Positions 7,918 to 16,584 are shown, numbered from the stretch's first letter. The stretch is 64,000 nucleotides of DNA from CAVSUZ01 sp963791885 (GCA_963791885.1 CAWBUL010000006.1:1984001-2048000); one strand, 5' to 3'. A program made the numbers and translations. Notes: generated by a model not told the origin, from the sequence alone.

Positions 7918-8096
7918 TGCGTGCCTCCGCGTTTCCGAGATTGACTCCAACTGCCGTTGCGCACCATCCCCGCAGGACGATGGAACTGGATTCCAGGAGG
8001 TGCTGGAAGGCATCGAAGAAGATGTCGTCTTCCGCTTTGACACGGCGGAGCAGATCGCGTGCGCGGCCCAGCGCCTCGGCGGGCAGCCGCTCGCGG

Positions 8097-8606
8097 TCAG
8101 GCGGCGGTGTCGGACTTTGCGAGACGCACGGCGCGTTCAACAACATGGGGCACCACCTGCCGGCGTGGTGGTGCTGACACGCTGGTGAAAGCGTCGAGGT
8201 CGATGGTGGTGGTGGCGGACGGATCGGCGGTGAGCGTGCCGAGCAGGGCCTGCCACGGTCCGGGATTCGCTCCGGTGGTGTGGTTGCCTTGTGCGCGGAT
8301 GATGTCAGCGACCGCGCGCGGGAGCCGCCCGAGGCGGCGGGTGCTGATGAGGCGGTCGAAGCCGCGCAGGGCAGCGACACAGGCGTCGGTCTGCTGCATC
8401 AGGGTGGCGTGAAGCTGGGCGATGCGCTCGGCCTCGAAGGTGAGCAGTCCGGCGCCCGCGGCCTCGATCGTGCGGCGGGTCTGTTCTGCAGCTTGCGTTG
8501 CAGCGTCCAGTTCGACGCGGAGCAGATCGCACGCGCCCTCGGCGGCTGGTAGGGCGGTGCGGGCTTCATCGCGTTGTGCGAGCTGCTGGCGCAGTTCTGC
8601 GGGCAT
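8097..8606 (-). CDS. hypothetical coiled-coil protein
   Basis: 169 aa, Ala/Gln/Glu/Arg-rich with long helices (residues 1-100: LRQQLAQRDEARTALP, RVELDAATQAAEQTRR), suggesting a coiled coil. The C-terminal half (GANPGPWQALLGTLTADP) is less regular. After its stop another minus frame carries RERLPAEALGRARDLLRRV and FDAFQHLLES down to about 7960, which may be a separate small gene or the continuation lost by frameshift. The start at 8606 lies beside a transposon scar. No family recognised. Confidence 0.45.
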   Translation of the reverse strand: MPAELRQQLAQRDEARTALPAAEGACDLLRVELDAATQAAEQTRRTIEAAGAGLLTFEAERIAQLHATLMQQTDACVAALRGFDRLISTRRLGRLPRAVADIIRAQGNHTTGANPGPWQALLGTLTADPSATTTIDLDAFTSVSAPPRRQVVPHVVERAVRLAKSDTAA

Positions 8607-8706
8607 GTCGACGCCGGTGTGCAGGAGCGGTCAAGGACATTTTTATGGAATGATCCATAATTTGGACATTTCTGTCCCCCGGCCCCCGAAGCCTAGTGGA
8701 TAAAAC

Positions 8707-9480
8707 CTAACGGAAGCATCCGAAAGGGATTCCCCCGACGCGGTCCATTGTGCGATGCGAGTGTATGTGATCGGGGTGCTTGGTCCAGCGGAAGGGCTTT
8801 TGTTGTTGGTTTGCGTCCGTGACGAAGCGATTGATCGCAGCCTGAAGCGAGGCCAGCGAATGAAAGACGCCGCGCTTGAGGCGGCGCTTGCTGAGTTTGG
8901 CAAAGAAGCGCCGCGGCCATGGCAAAGGTGAGCGGCATCAGCGTCAGCTCGGTGCAACGCATCTGGCGCGCCCATGGCCTGCAGCCACACCGGACGCGCC
9001 ATTTCAAGCTGTCCACCGATCCGAAGTTTGCCGAGAAGCTGCGCGATGTCGTCGGCCTCTATGTTGATCCGCCGGCCCATGCGGTGGTGATGTCGGTCGA
9101 TGAGAAGAGCCAGATCCAGGCGCTCGATCGCACACAGCCCGGCCTGCCGCTCAAACGGGGCCGCTGCGGCACCATGACGCATGACTATCGGCGCCATGGT
9201 ACCACCACCCTGTTCGCTGCACTGAACGTGCTGGATGGCCGCATTATCGGCCGCTGCATGCAGCGCCACAGGCACCAGGAGTTCATCCGCTTCCTCAATC
9301 CCATCGAAGCACAGGTGCCGGCCGGAAAGCTGGTGCACGCGATCCTCGACAATTACGCTGTCCACAAACATCCCAAGGTCCGCGAATGGCTCACACGCCA
9401 TCCTCGCTGGACCTTCCACTTCACCCCGACCTCCGCATCATGGCTGAATGCGGTGGAGGGATCGCCGCCGTCCGCCGCGG
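8707..9480. mobile_element. IS630-family remnant with internal inversion
   Basis: Plus strand 8919-9475 encodes the middle of an IS630 transposase (GISVSSVQRIWRAHGL, MSVDEKSQIQALDRTQPG, the DNYAVHKH catalytic region, FHFTPTSASWLNAVE). The C-terminus should follow NAVE but is instead on the minus strand immediately upstream (about 8907 to 8760: FFAKLSKRRLKRGVFHSLAS, INRFV, FRWTKHPDHI). The two parts abut at about 8910. The N-terminal HTH is missing. Compare the complete element at 55664-56800. Confidence 0.8.
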
Positions 9481-9494
9481 GCACCAAGTGTTAG
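8919..9494 (+). pseudogene. IS630 transposase, central fragment
   Basis: 191 aa open frame holding DDE core segments (VDEKSQ with the first Asp, LDNYAVHKHPKV with the second Asp) but ending SPPSAAGTKC after WLNAVE, so the third acidic residue and C-terminal helix are absent. The N-terminal helix-turn-helix is also absent. Non-functional. Confidence 0.8.
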
Positions 9495-9680
9495 ATTCGA
9501 TCCACTAGCTATCGCGCTGGCCGAGAAGTTCTTCGATCTCGAGGGTCTCGCTACTCTCGCCCCGAAGGATAGCGCGTTGAGCTATCGGACCCCGCGCGAC
9601 GAGAACGTGCAGCACCGACGAGGGAGCAACATTCCATGAGCCGAGGCCAGGGCACTGGTGCGGCATGAGTAAGCGATCCG
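9481..9680. other. unassigned sequence after IS remnant
   Basis: A frame reads FDPLAIALAEKFFDLEGLA to a stop near 9639 without a start of its own; probably the tail of a gene interrupted by the IS630 event. A seven-codon MSRGQGT peptide begins at 9638. Confidence 0.3.
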
Positions 9681-9896
9681 TTGCCGGTCATCCGCAAGCT
9701 CCATGGACAGCACGCGAGCCGGGCGGAGATCACCGCGTCATCCCTCGCCGATCAAGCGATGCAGGCGCTTCGCCTCGCACTCGATAATCTCAAGCGCGAA
9801 CGCCACCGCGCCGCCGCTCCTCATTGGCTGCAGGTTCGGTCCACACCGGATGAGCCGGCGCAGACCCAAACAGTCATGACGGTGTTCGGGCAATGA
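9681..9896 (+). CDS. hypothetical small protein
   Basis: 71 aa, opening MPVIRKLHGQHASRAEI, with a helical middle (LADQAMQALRLALDNLKRER). Its stop overlaps an ATG (caATGA) that begins MSRGRGRIERTVRQLF, the arrangement of a translationally coupled pair. The second gene is cut off within about 25 codons by the IS3 remnant. Character is phage or plasmid-like; function unknown. Confidence 0.4.
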   Translation: MPVIRKLHGQHASRAEITASSLADQAMQALRLALDNLKRERHRAAAPHWLQVRSTPDEPAQTQTVMTVFGQ

Positions 9897-9973
9897 GCCG
9901 AGGGCGAGGGCGGATCGAGCGCACCGTCCGCCAGCTATTCCTCGGGTTCAGTTTCCGCAGTGGCGGATGCTGA
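9893..9973 (+). pseudogene. truncated start of a second coupled gene
   Basis: ATG 9893 overlaps the preceding stop by ATGA and reads MSRGRGRIERTVRQLFLGF, then ends in IS3-derived sequence. The MSRGxG opening with a following basic helix is common at the start of phage/plasmid-type hypothetical proteins. Only the N-terminus survives. Confidence 0.35.
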
Positions 9974-9984
9974 ATATCTTGCAG

Positions 9985-10460
9985 ATCGCGCACCTGCCTT
10001 GCCTACAACGTCGGCAGGGCGACAATCTCGAGATTGAGCGCATGAACAGTCATTTCCCGCCGCGAGCCTGCCAGCCCGAGCAGGGTGCACTGGCGGCGCA
10101 CCGAGAGCTGCGCGTGACCGCGGTCGAGCAGGGCTCCCCGGTCCGCCGCGCTCATCTGCCGGACCTCCGCGGCAAAAAATCTCGTTCCACGATCAGCTCG
10201 CCAAATTTGGCGTGCGGCGTTCGATCTTCTGTCCCGCCTGACCTCGCCGGTCCCGCTTCGGAATACCCGTTCCGCATGTTCCAGCAGTTGCTTCTTGCAG
10301 GCGTAGATCTGCGTCGGATGGACCTGATGGCGCACCGCCAACCCGGCGACCTTGGCCTGTTCCCCCAATGCTTCGAGGGCGATCTTCCCTTAAAAGCCGC
10401 GTCGATCCTCCGTCCGGTTCTGCTTAGGTCCCTCCGTCTACATCGACGGAGCCGACGCGG
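9985..10460 (-). pseudogene. IS3-family transposase (OrfA/OrfB) remnant
   Basis: Minus strand shows GKIALEALGEQAKVAGLA (OrfA helix-turn-helix, preceded by an in-frame stop), HQVHPTQIYACKKQLLEHA, then a segment like the start of OrfB (QMSAADRGALLDRGHAQLSVRRQCTLLGLAGS). Both ORFs are truncated and run together. No integrase core (DDE) remains. Confidence 0.75.
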
Positions 10461-10639
10461 GTTATAGCTTAGCAGGTGGTCCCAAATTCGGGTGCCACGT
10501 CAGTGCTGCTGGCCCCTGGTCGCCGGGTGGCGTGATCTTGTCAGAGGCAGACCGCACATATGAGCGACACAGGGGCGAAGGGTCCGAGCCCCGCCGTGGC
10601 CGCGCACAGGGACGCGCCGTGGTCGACGGGCGCAGCTGT

Positions 10640-11100
10640 CACCTGCCGGCCGCCACGCCTACGGCAACCAGCCTCGCATACCACTGTGGAACCTCACACG
10701 GTTTGCCGAGACGCTGCTGCTGTTTCCGGGCGATGATCAAGGATCAGGCGGTAGCAGCAGCGGAGGAGTCGCTCGGTTCGGCGGAGAACGGCGCCGACTT
10801 CGCCTTGACATTCCGCCGGCTGTGCGCCGCGTCGGCGACCCGGCGGGTGATGCCGGCGTGCGGGTGCTGTTTGCCGACGGCAGCGCGCTTGACACCTGGG
10901 CCGCGCGCTGGCGATGACGTATGACAGAGGACCAACGCCGATCCGGATGCGCGCTGCGCTGCCATGGTTCTGTGAACTCGGCTTTCATCCCGCGCGACCA
11001 CATCGTGGAGCTCGCACTCGATGCCGCCATTGCAAATCAGGACTTCGCTCTATTCAAGGAACTGCTTAAAGTTCTGTCGCGGGCGTGCAACAGACATTCT
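10640..11100 (+). pseudogene. SelO/YdiU protein adenylyltransferase, C-terminal remnant
   Basis: Three frames must be stitched: HAYGNQPRIPLWNLTRFAET, then a block reading ADFALTFRRLC, then DAGVRVLFADGSALDTWAAR, then FIPRDHIVELALDAAIANQD. These match the C-terminal half of SelO (YGNQPxIAxWNLxRFAETLL, TFRRLC, FIPRNHxVEEAL). SelO is a pseudokinase-fold enzyme that AMPylates proteins; its N-terminal catalytic core is missing. At least two frameshifts and one in-frame stop show an inactive remnant, cut upstream near the IS3 scar. Confidence 0.7.
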
Positions 11101-11223
11101 GCGGACCTGATACCGGCCGCCATATCTGATGACCGCTCCCGACCCGAAGCGGATAACCGCGCCGTCAGCACTATGACCCATACTGGCCGAAAGCAGTCGG
11201 ATACAGCGATTGAGAATGCATGG

Positions 11224-12375
11224 CTATGGAAATAGTTCGTACAGGTTCTGCATGAATTGCACGGCTCTTTTCAGGGTTTCAAGCTCCTCCGGCGTCATCG
11301 GATCGGGATCGAAGTGCATGACGTCGTTGCGTATAACGCGCACCTCTTCAAGAAGCCTCGTAAGCTCACCTTTGTCGATCTGTAGCTTTATCTTCCCCCA
11401 CGTTGCAGGGTTCTGGAGAAGCCGCACATATTCGCCAAATGTGAGATCCGCTATTCCCTTTGGTCTCCGCGCAATTATGGGTGTTTCGGCGAGGAGAGAC
11501 AGATCATCCCCGCTGACCTTGCTGCCGATGAGGTTCCGAACGTGAAGCTCGATCTCCCGCAGACACAGAAATGGTTCGGTTAACGCTTGCAGATGGAGGC
11601 TGAGGTCGCTTACGGTAACGGGTCCTTTGATTTTTCGGTCACTGTGGCGAACCAGCACATAACCAGCGTCTGCAATGACTGGAACAACATCAAACAGGGT
11701 TCGATTTGCCTCGACAATCCGCGCGTCTTCGCGAAAATCGCGAACGAGATGGGATCCAGCGGAGGCCAGTGCTAGCCTCGAGGATATCGATTTCCATGTT
11801 ATCACACCTTTCACCTCCCGTTCGCCCTGCATCACGGGCAATTGTGAGAAATCGCGTTGGAGCATAATCGTAACCGCCTTGATGAGGGTGTCGTCCTGAC
11901 CCACCACGACGGGAACTTTGTTGGCAGCGGGTAGGCTGCCGATCCGGAATGTGGGATCGTAGTTTTCGCTATCCGCTGTTTGCTCCAGTGCGTCCAGTTC
12001 CGGGGACAGGGCAGCAACTTCGCCTGGCTCCAACTCGTCGATCATCGCCGACGGAGTAACTTCCAGAACAGTATCGTCGGGGTCTACGTTTTCCAGCTCG
12101 TCTTCGGTTGTATCCGTTGAAGACGACACGCCCTGCTGCGGCGAAGCATTCGGTTTCATGCGTAGCGAGATTGGAGCGTCGATCCACGAGCTCCGGAAGT
12201 CCGGCTCTGTTTCGAGCCCCAGCGAGTTGAGAATATTCTGTATCGCCTCAACCACTACGGCACCCCTCCTCTCCGCCCCGAAATGAGAGAGGAAGTCGCG
12301 CACCGTGACGCGATTTACTCTATGACCCTCCCTAAGCCGTTTGGCCGCGTACCGAATTTTGTAAGGGACTTCCAT
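11224..12375 (-). CDS. CBS-pair protein with C-terminal HEPN-like RNase motif
   Basis: 383 aa. Start 12375 follows a strong ggaggt Shine-Dalgarno; a GTG at 12411 is the longer alternative. Residues 1-72 form a compact helical/winged-helix-like domain (VTVRDFLSHFGAERRGAVVV, LGLETEPDF). An acidic linker (about 85-135) follows, then a CBS pair (about 140-265: LPAANKVPVVVGQDDTLIKA, MLQRDFSQLPVM, GVITW, LFDVVPVI). CBS pairs usually sense adenosyl nucleotides. The C-terminus (270-383) is all helical and holds RNDVMH at 349-354, the RNxxxH motif of HEPN ribonucleases. The arrangement suggests a ligand-gated RNase, possibly antiviral; that is inference. Monocistronic. Confidence 0.8.
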   Translation of the reverse strand: MEVPYKIRYAAKRLREGHRVNRVTVRDFLSHFGAERRGAVVVEAIQNILNSLGLETEPDFRSSWIDAPISLRMKPNASPQQGVSSSTDTTEDELENVDPDDTVLEVTPSAMIDELEPGEVAALSPELDALEQTADSENYDPTFRIGSLPAANKVPVVVGQDDTLIKAVTIMLQRDFSQLPVMQGEREVKGVITWKSISSRLALASAGSHLVRDFREDARIVEANRTLFDVVPVIADAGYVLVRHSDRKIKGPVTVSDLSLHLQALTEPFLCLREIELHVRNLIGSKVSGDDLSLLAETPIIARRPKGIADLTFGEYVRLLQNPATWGKIKLQIDKGELTRLLEEVRVIRNDVMHFDPDPMTPEELETLKRAVQFMQNLYELFP

Positions 12376-12864
12376 CTGACAACCTCCATCTGCGGTGTGT
12401 CGTTCGGTCACGAGCTAATAAGGATCAAGCCGCATTAGCTTGATACCATCTAGGCTAGAGGTCGGTGGCGGATCAGTAAACTGATTGTCCGCCTCCCTCC
12501 CCAAGCGGCGGTAGCCGGGTTGCCAACCCGAACCGCCGGAGTCGCCCCAAAGCGGCTGCATGGCACGGTGACCGCGCGGGCTACAGCATAACCCTACGGC
12601 GGGGGCCGCCTTATGCGAAGCCAAAGGCCATCTCCCTTGCGGCGGCTCTGAGCGGAACACAGTGCGACCAGCCTCTCATGTCTGCTTTCCACCGAAGCGG
12701 TCATTGGACATGGCGTCTGATTTGATATCAACGACGCCGGTGGATGGGACGAAATCGACCTTCACCTCCCTCGCTTCCGCGTGCTGGCCACTGGGGGGAT
12801 AGGCGCCGCACTTCGACGCGAGGACGTCGGCCTCTTTGCATCCTCGACGATCAGCCACTCCTAA
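12376..12864. other. no supported gene
   Basis: Lies between the CBS-HEPN gene and the left end of IS5. A minus frame (12676-12900: REVKVDFVPSTGVVDIKSDA) looks mildly protein-like but its N-terminus is read out of the IS5 end, so it may be a gene cut by the insertion. Confidence 0.35.
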
Positions 12865-14059
12865 GGAGACTTCTGAAGAATCCCATCTCGACACGGTCAC
12901 GGAGCAGCCTGTAGTTGAGTGGCATTGATTACATTCGGATCGACCGAACGAGATGCGTCAAGCGACCCTGGCGAGCGTAAGCTTCGAACGCTACGGCAAG
13001 ACCACACGGCGGGGAGCCTTTCTTGCCGAGATGGAGCGGGTAGTGCCGTGGCAGCAACTCTGTGCGCTGATCGAGCCGGTCTATCCGAAGCCTGGCAGGG
13101 GCCGACCACCGGTGGGACTGGAACGCATGTTGCGCATCTACTTCCTGCAGCTGTGGTTCAATCTCTCGGATCCCGGAGTGGAGGAGGCGCTGTATGACTT
13201 GGCTGCGATGCGGCAGTTTGCCGGCATCGATCTCGGCCGTGAGCCGGTGCCGGACGAGACCACGGTTTGCAAGTTCCGCCACCTGTTGGAGCAGCACGAG
13301 CTTGGAACTGAGATATTTGCCACCGTCAACGAGCATCTTGAGAGTTCTGGGTCTGAAGGTGGGCACCGGCACGATCGTGGACGCGACCATCATCAGCGCT
13401 CCGAGTTCGACCAAGAATGCCACAAAGCAGCGCGACCCCGAGATGCACCAGACCCGCAAGGGCCAGCAGTGGTATTTCGGGATGAAGGCGCATGTCGGGG
13501 TAGATAGCAGGACCAGGCTGATCCATTCCGCGGTGGCCACTGCGGCGAATGTGCATGATGCCAGCGTGCTTGGTGACCTGCTACATGGCGAGGAACGGCG
13601 TGTCTGGGGCGACCAGGCCTATCGTGGCCAGCGTCATGTCATCCGCGAGCATGCTCCATCTGCACAGGACTTCACCAACCGGCGATATCGTCATCGCGGT
13701 GTTGTCGATGAGGCAGAGAAAGCTCGCAATCGGACCAAGTCGAAGGTACGGGCGAAGGTCGAGCATAGTATCGGGGTCATCAAGCGCGTGTTTGGATTTG
13801 TGAAGGTGCGCTATCGCGGGTTGGACAAGAATGCCCACCGGCTGTTCGTCACCTGCGGCCTCGCCAATCTTTACCTCGCTCGAAGGTCGCTACTGGCTGC
13901 GTGAGAGGAGAGCTGCGTCCGCAGCGCTGCGACGATCCGGCAGACCGGCCGAACCGGCCCGCGAACGCCGAATTCCGGCCTCAGGTCGCATCCAGATTTC
14001 TCCGTCTTCGCCACCACCACGACCGGGCGGCGCAGATGGCGGGGTTGATCAGAGTTTCC
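12865..14059 (+). mobile_element. IS5-family insertion sequence
   Basis: The left end GGAGACTTCTGAAGAATCCC and the inverted right end (reading GGAAACTCTGATCAACCCC from 14059 inward) are imperfect terminal repeats of IS5 type. CTAA is present on both flanks (12861-12864 and 14060-14063), the 4-bp target duplication expected for this group. Length 1195 bp, equal to classic IS5. Contains a frameshifted transposase. Confidence 0.85.
12953..13904 (+). pseudogene. IS5 transposase, one-base frameshift
   Basis: Frame 1 (MRQATLASVSFERYGKTTRR through LGTEIFATVNEHLESSG) carries the N-terminal part with the family's FERYGKTTRR start and the GRGRPPVGLERMLRIYFLQ block. Near 13342 the frame shifts by one; the rest (LKVGTGTIVDATIISAPSST with the first catalytic Asp, the VHDASVLGDLLHGEE region, the C-terminal VEHSIGVIKRVFGF with the catalytic Glu) is in the next frame to 13904. 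All DDE parts are present, so a single indel separates it from an active enzyme. Confidence 0.85.
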
Positions 14060-14063
14060 CTAA

Positions 14064-14363
14064 AATCGGGCAGGAGCCCCGCACGCACGCCGAAGTGCTT
14101 ATCGAGCCGATCTTGAGCGCCTTCGGCGTCGCCGTACCGCCCGACGAGTACTTGAAGGAGACGGGAGGCATCTGTCGCGACCGTAGGAGCACAGGCCGAG
14201 CTTCCAGCGTCATGCCACGCCACCCGCTCCGGAGGAGGGCGCGCCACAGACGCTCTGCGACACATGATCTCCGGCCCTCTCGGCCGCCCCACGTGCATAC
14301 ATCAGAGTGTCGATCGCGCTTCAGGGGCCGATCACCCGGCTGCGCGCCGTCCGACTAATTCGC
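14064..14363. other. no supported gene
   Basis: Between IS5 and the XRE regulator. A minus frame (VLVGRYGDAEGAQDRLDKHF) runs into the IS5 right end, so it may be the upstream half of an interrupted gene. No family recognised. Confidence 0.3.
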
Positions 14364-14627
14364 TCACTTACGCGTGCGCCGCCCTCGATCTCCGACTTTA
14401 ATCAGTTCTTCCACGATGGCGCGCGGATCGACCTGAATTGCTTCGCATACGTCTATCAGCTCAATCGCGTTCAGGCGTCTTTCGCCAGCCTCGTAGTCCG
14501 ACACGAACGATTGTGGCCGCTTCAGCTGTCGCGCAACTTCCTCCTGCTTGAGCCCGGCAGCCAGTTGGCCGGACTTAAGCAGTTCCTGTAACCGCGCCTG
14601 GCGGGGCGATCGGCGGGAAGGAGGCAT
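14364..14627 (-). CDS. XRE-family helix-turn-helix regulator
   Basis: 87 aa from ATG 14627, which follows cgccgatcg-type spacing and gives MPPSRRSPRQARLQELLKS. The HTH covers residues 15-70: AAGLKQEEVARQLKRPQSFV with the recognition helix PQSFVSDYEAGERR, then LNAIELIDVCEAI. This is the phage-repressor-type HTH_3 domain. It is transcribed away from the compact operon that begins at 14787; the intergenic region contains a promoter with a dyad in its spacer, so autoregulation and repression of the operon are likely. Confidence 0.85.
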   Translation of the reverse strand: MPPSRRSPRQARLQELLKSGQLAAGLKQEEVARQLKRPQSFVSDYEAGERRLNAIELIDVCEAIQVDPRAIVEELIKVGDRGRRTRK

Positions 14628-14675
14628 GTCGACGAGCCGAACTTGAGGAAAGCCGGCTGCCCAATTAGATGCATC

Positions 14676-14703
14676 TTGCCCATATCGGGAATTCGGATAT
14701 AGT
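14676..14703 (+). promoter_or_regulatory. promoter with ATATC-N9-GATAT operator in its spacer
   Basis: TTGCCC (14676-14681), a 16-base spacer, then TATAGT (14698-14703) fit a sigma-70 promoter firing toward the operon. The dyad ATATC-N9-GATAT (14682-14700, with GAATTC inside) fills the spacer, a typical site for a repressor such as the divergent XRE protein. Confidence 0.5.
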
Positions 14704-14786
14704 ATTGAGGACCGCACGTAGCGGGTAACCGTGAGAGTGACCCTGTGGACGGAGGTGCGAGTGGGAGAGATTGGCGCAGGCACGGC

Positions 14787-15002
14787 ATGTCACGTTCCGC
14801 CGTCTCAGCCATGACTCCCGATGACGACGCTCCCGTGCTGTTGCGGCTAACGAAGGCCGAGGCGCGGAAAGTTCTGGCAGTGCTTCAAGCCACTATCCGT
14901 GACGCGCCAGATCGACGTCACACACGGTCATTGGAAGCCGTGGAGGAAAAGCTTAGACGGATCGCGAGCGACCTTTGGACGAGCGGGCAGTTGCACCATT
15001 GA
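14787..15002 (+). CDS. small helical protein, first gene of the compact operon
   Basis: 71 aa from ATG 14787 (an in-frame ATG at 14745 adds 14 unconvincing residues). MSRSAVSAMTPDDDAPVLL is followed by two helices (LTKAEARKVLAVLQATIRD and SLEAVEEKLRRIASDLW). No known domain. Small, charged, helical proteins of this sort are typical of phage and plasmid early regions. Confidence 0.55.
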   Translation: MSRSAVSAMTPDDDAPVLLRLTKAEARKVLAVLQATIRDAPDRRHTRSLEAVEEKLRRIASDLWTSGQLHH

Positions 15003-15187
15003 AAACCACCCTGCTCGGTACCTTGGTGCCGATGTTCGTCAGCCTAATGGTCTGTGCGGTATTTCGTCACGGACCGTTGCAAACACTGATTGACCTCATG
15101 CGGCATCAAAAGAGACCGAGTGAACGGCACCACACTGCGAGCGCGGATGCCCATTTGGCGTATCTGCGCAGACGGTTCGCCGCTTGA
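14975..15187 (+). CDS. possible small membrane protein
   Basis: 70 aa, overlapping the previous gene by 28 bases. One hydrophobic stretch (LLGTLVPMFVSLMVCAVF, residues 12-29), then a basic tail. A hairpin terminator follows 8 bases after the stop. Coding is supported mainly by layout and the terminator. Confidence 0.4.
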   Translation: MDERAVAPLKTTLLGTLVPMFVSLMVCAVFRHGPLQTLIDLMRHQKRPSERHHTASADAHLAYLRRRFAA

Positions 15188-15194
15188 TTATTTT

Positions 15195-15225
15195 GACGGC
15201 TCCTGTAGAGTAGCCGTCGCTTTTT
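15195..15225 (+). terminator. rho-independent terminator
   Basis: GACGGCT / AGCCGTC, a perfect 7-bp stem with a 10-base loop, followed by gcttttt. Ends the first transcription unit (14787-15187). Confidence 0.75.
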
Positions 15226-15520
15226 GCCGGTTCGACCGAAGTAATACCGAACAGTCAATAACTACTACCGTAGTTGATAATATAATGTATTGACACACTA
15301 AACTTAATTGGACCACCATGGGGGAAATCTTCAGGAACCCCATTTGTGCGCAAGATGCGTCCGTCCCTTGAGCAGCGGTGCAGCCGGGACATGATGGCGT
15401 CGACCGCGCGCGGCTCACAAGATGCGTCCGCCACAAACATGGGGGATCAACAAAGATCGGGCTGCCATTAAGGGGGCGGACTGGGGCGTTCAAGCCACGA
15501 GCGAGATAGGCGCATCCACC
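15226..15520. other. intergenic region with a small dyad
   Basis: AT-rich compared with the neighbours. aactac-tacc-gtagtt at about 15259-15274 is a perfect 6-bp inverted repeat followed by gataatataatg, so it may be a regulated promoter for the 15521 gene. No gene seen. Confidence 0.35.
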
Positions 15521-15844
15521 ATGAAGCGGGAAAACTTGCTGGCGATTGTTGAGAAGGCCGTCGGACGGGCGATGCGAGATCTGGTGTATGCGCACCCGCA
15601 GGCCCTGCAAGGTTACGTGGCGCGGAGCATCGAGAAACGACTTATCGGCATGCTCGGCTCGGAGATGTTGCGGGCCATGGGGCATCCGTCTGACACCGGA
15701 TTGAGGGCACCGGGGGAGTGCTACACACCCAGCCAAGCGGCCCGCGAAATGCAGCGCGCCGCGAACTTTTCCGCCCAAGGGGACAGCCTGGGGATGCCGA
15801 GATCCATTAGCGAAAGTGACCCAGCCCGAGCCGCTTCTCCATGA
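15521..15844 (+). CDS. hypothetical helical protein
   Basis: 107 aa from ATG 15521 (MKRENLLAIVEKAVGRAM). An N-terminal helical region (ENLLAIVEKAVGRAMRDLVY, YVARSIEKRLIGMLGSEML) and a disordered Ser/Pro tail. An upstream in-frame ATG at 15422 adds 33 residues lacking coding character. Its stop overlaps the ATG of the next frame (ccATGA). No family recognised. Confidence 0.55.
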   Translation: MKRENLLAIVEKAVGRAMRDLVYAHPQALQGYVARSIEKRLIGMLGSEMLRAMGHPSDTGLRAPGECYTPSQAAREMQRAANFSAQGDSLGMPRSISESDPARAASP

Positions 15845-16134
15845 GCCGCAGGCGCCGGAGTGCCTCGACTTCAGTGGGAGATACGTCGGCGGAAGCGATA
15901 CTCCGCCTGCCGGGGGGCTGTCTCGTGAGCTTGGCTCAGGGCCGTAGCAATCACAATGCTACTGGTGCGTGTGATGTCCTGGTATTGCTCACCGCGCAAG
16001 TCGAGCTGCAGAGTGTCAATCACGAGCGACCATCGGCAACGACTCTCCAAAGAATACCTTTGCCTCGTCACCGACCGATACTCCGAGGGGCAGACTTGGC
16101 GCTGCCAGGGGCCGTTCCGGTGGATCGTGGGTAG
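15841..16134 (+). CDS. doubtful ORF, translationally coupled position
   Basis: 97 aa, starting in ATGA overlap with the preceding gene. Composition is Arg/Ser-rich at the N-terminus and then varied (ILRLPGGCLVSLAQGRS). Another plus frame (15956-16204) is equally open. Coding is supported only by the overlapping start, which matches the habit of this operon. Confidence 0.3.
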   Translation: MSRRRRSASTSVGDTSAEAILRLPGGCLVSLAQGRSNHNATGACDVLVLLTAQVELQSVNHERPSATTLQRIPLPRHRPILRGADLALPGAVPVDRG

Positions 16135-16272
16135 CAATACCGCGCACAGTAGGAAGCGATTGTCTATGCATGAAACGACGCCAGGAAGAAGCATGTCGTT
16201 GTAGCCATGCTCGGCCGCGTGCCGATCGAGATCGCGCCCGAGGCGGCCCGGATGCGAATGGAGGTGACCGGA

Positions 16273-16581
16273 ATGAACAAAGAGGACCTCGAAAAGCTGC
16301 GGCGCGAGCTGGAAAGCTTGGTCACCGACGTCCGAGGGGGACGCAGCAGACCCTATTCGGCGGAGTTACAGTATAATCTGTCGCGGCTCACGACTGCCCT
16401 GACCGGTTTCACGCAACTCGCATACCGGTCAATGTATCCGCATCGGGAGCCGGCGGAGTTGCTGGCCGAGATCGACAGTCTGCTGGCGCAAACGGATGAG
16501 ATCCGCGATCTCGCGGAGCGGGTGCGCGAAATTCTGCTGCGGCCTCCTCCGGAGGAGAAGTCGTCAGGTTTCACGGCTTAG
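16273..16581 (+). CDS. small coiled-coil protein
   Basis: 102 aa from ATG 16273, chosen because ggaggtgaccgg is a near-perfect ribosome binding site just before it; earlier ATGs at 16207 and 16258 lack one. Two amphipathic helices (NKEDLEKLRRELESLVTDV and AELLAEIDSLLAQTDEIRDL) indicate a coiled coil. The next start is 3 bases after its stop. Function unknown. Confidence 0.6.
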   Translation: MNKEDLEKLRRELESLVTDVRGGRSRPYSAELQYNLSRLTTALTGFTQLAYRSMYPHREPAELLAEIDSLLAQTDEIRDLAERVREILLRPPPEEKSSGFTA

Positions 16582-16584
16582 GCC

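Noticed and set aside
13320..13360. Programmed frameshift in the IS5 transposase
   Set aside because: No slippery A6G/A7 heptamer at the break; IS5 itself uses one ORF, so a plain indel is simpler.
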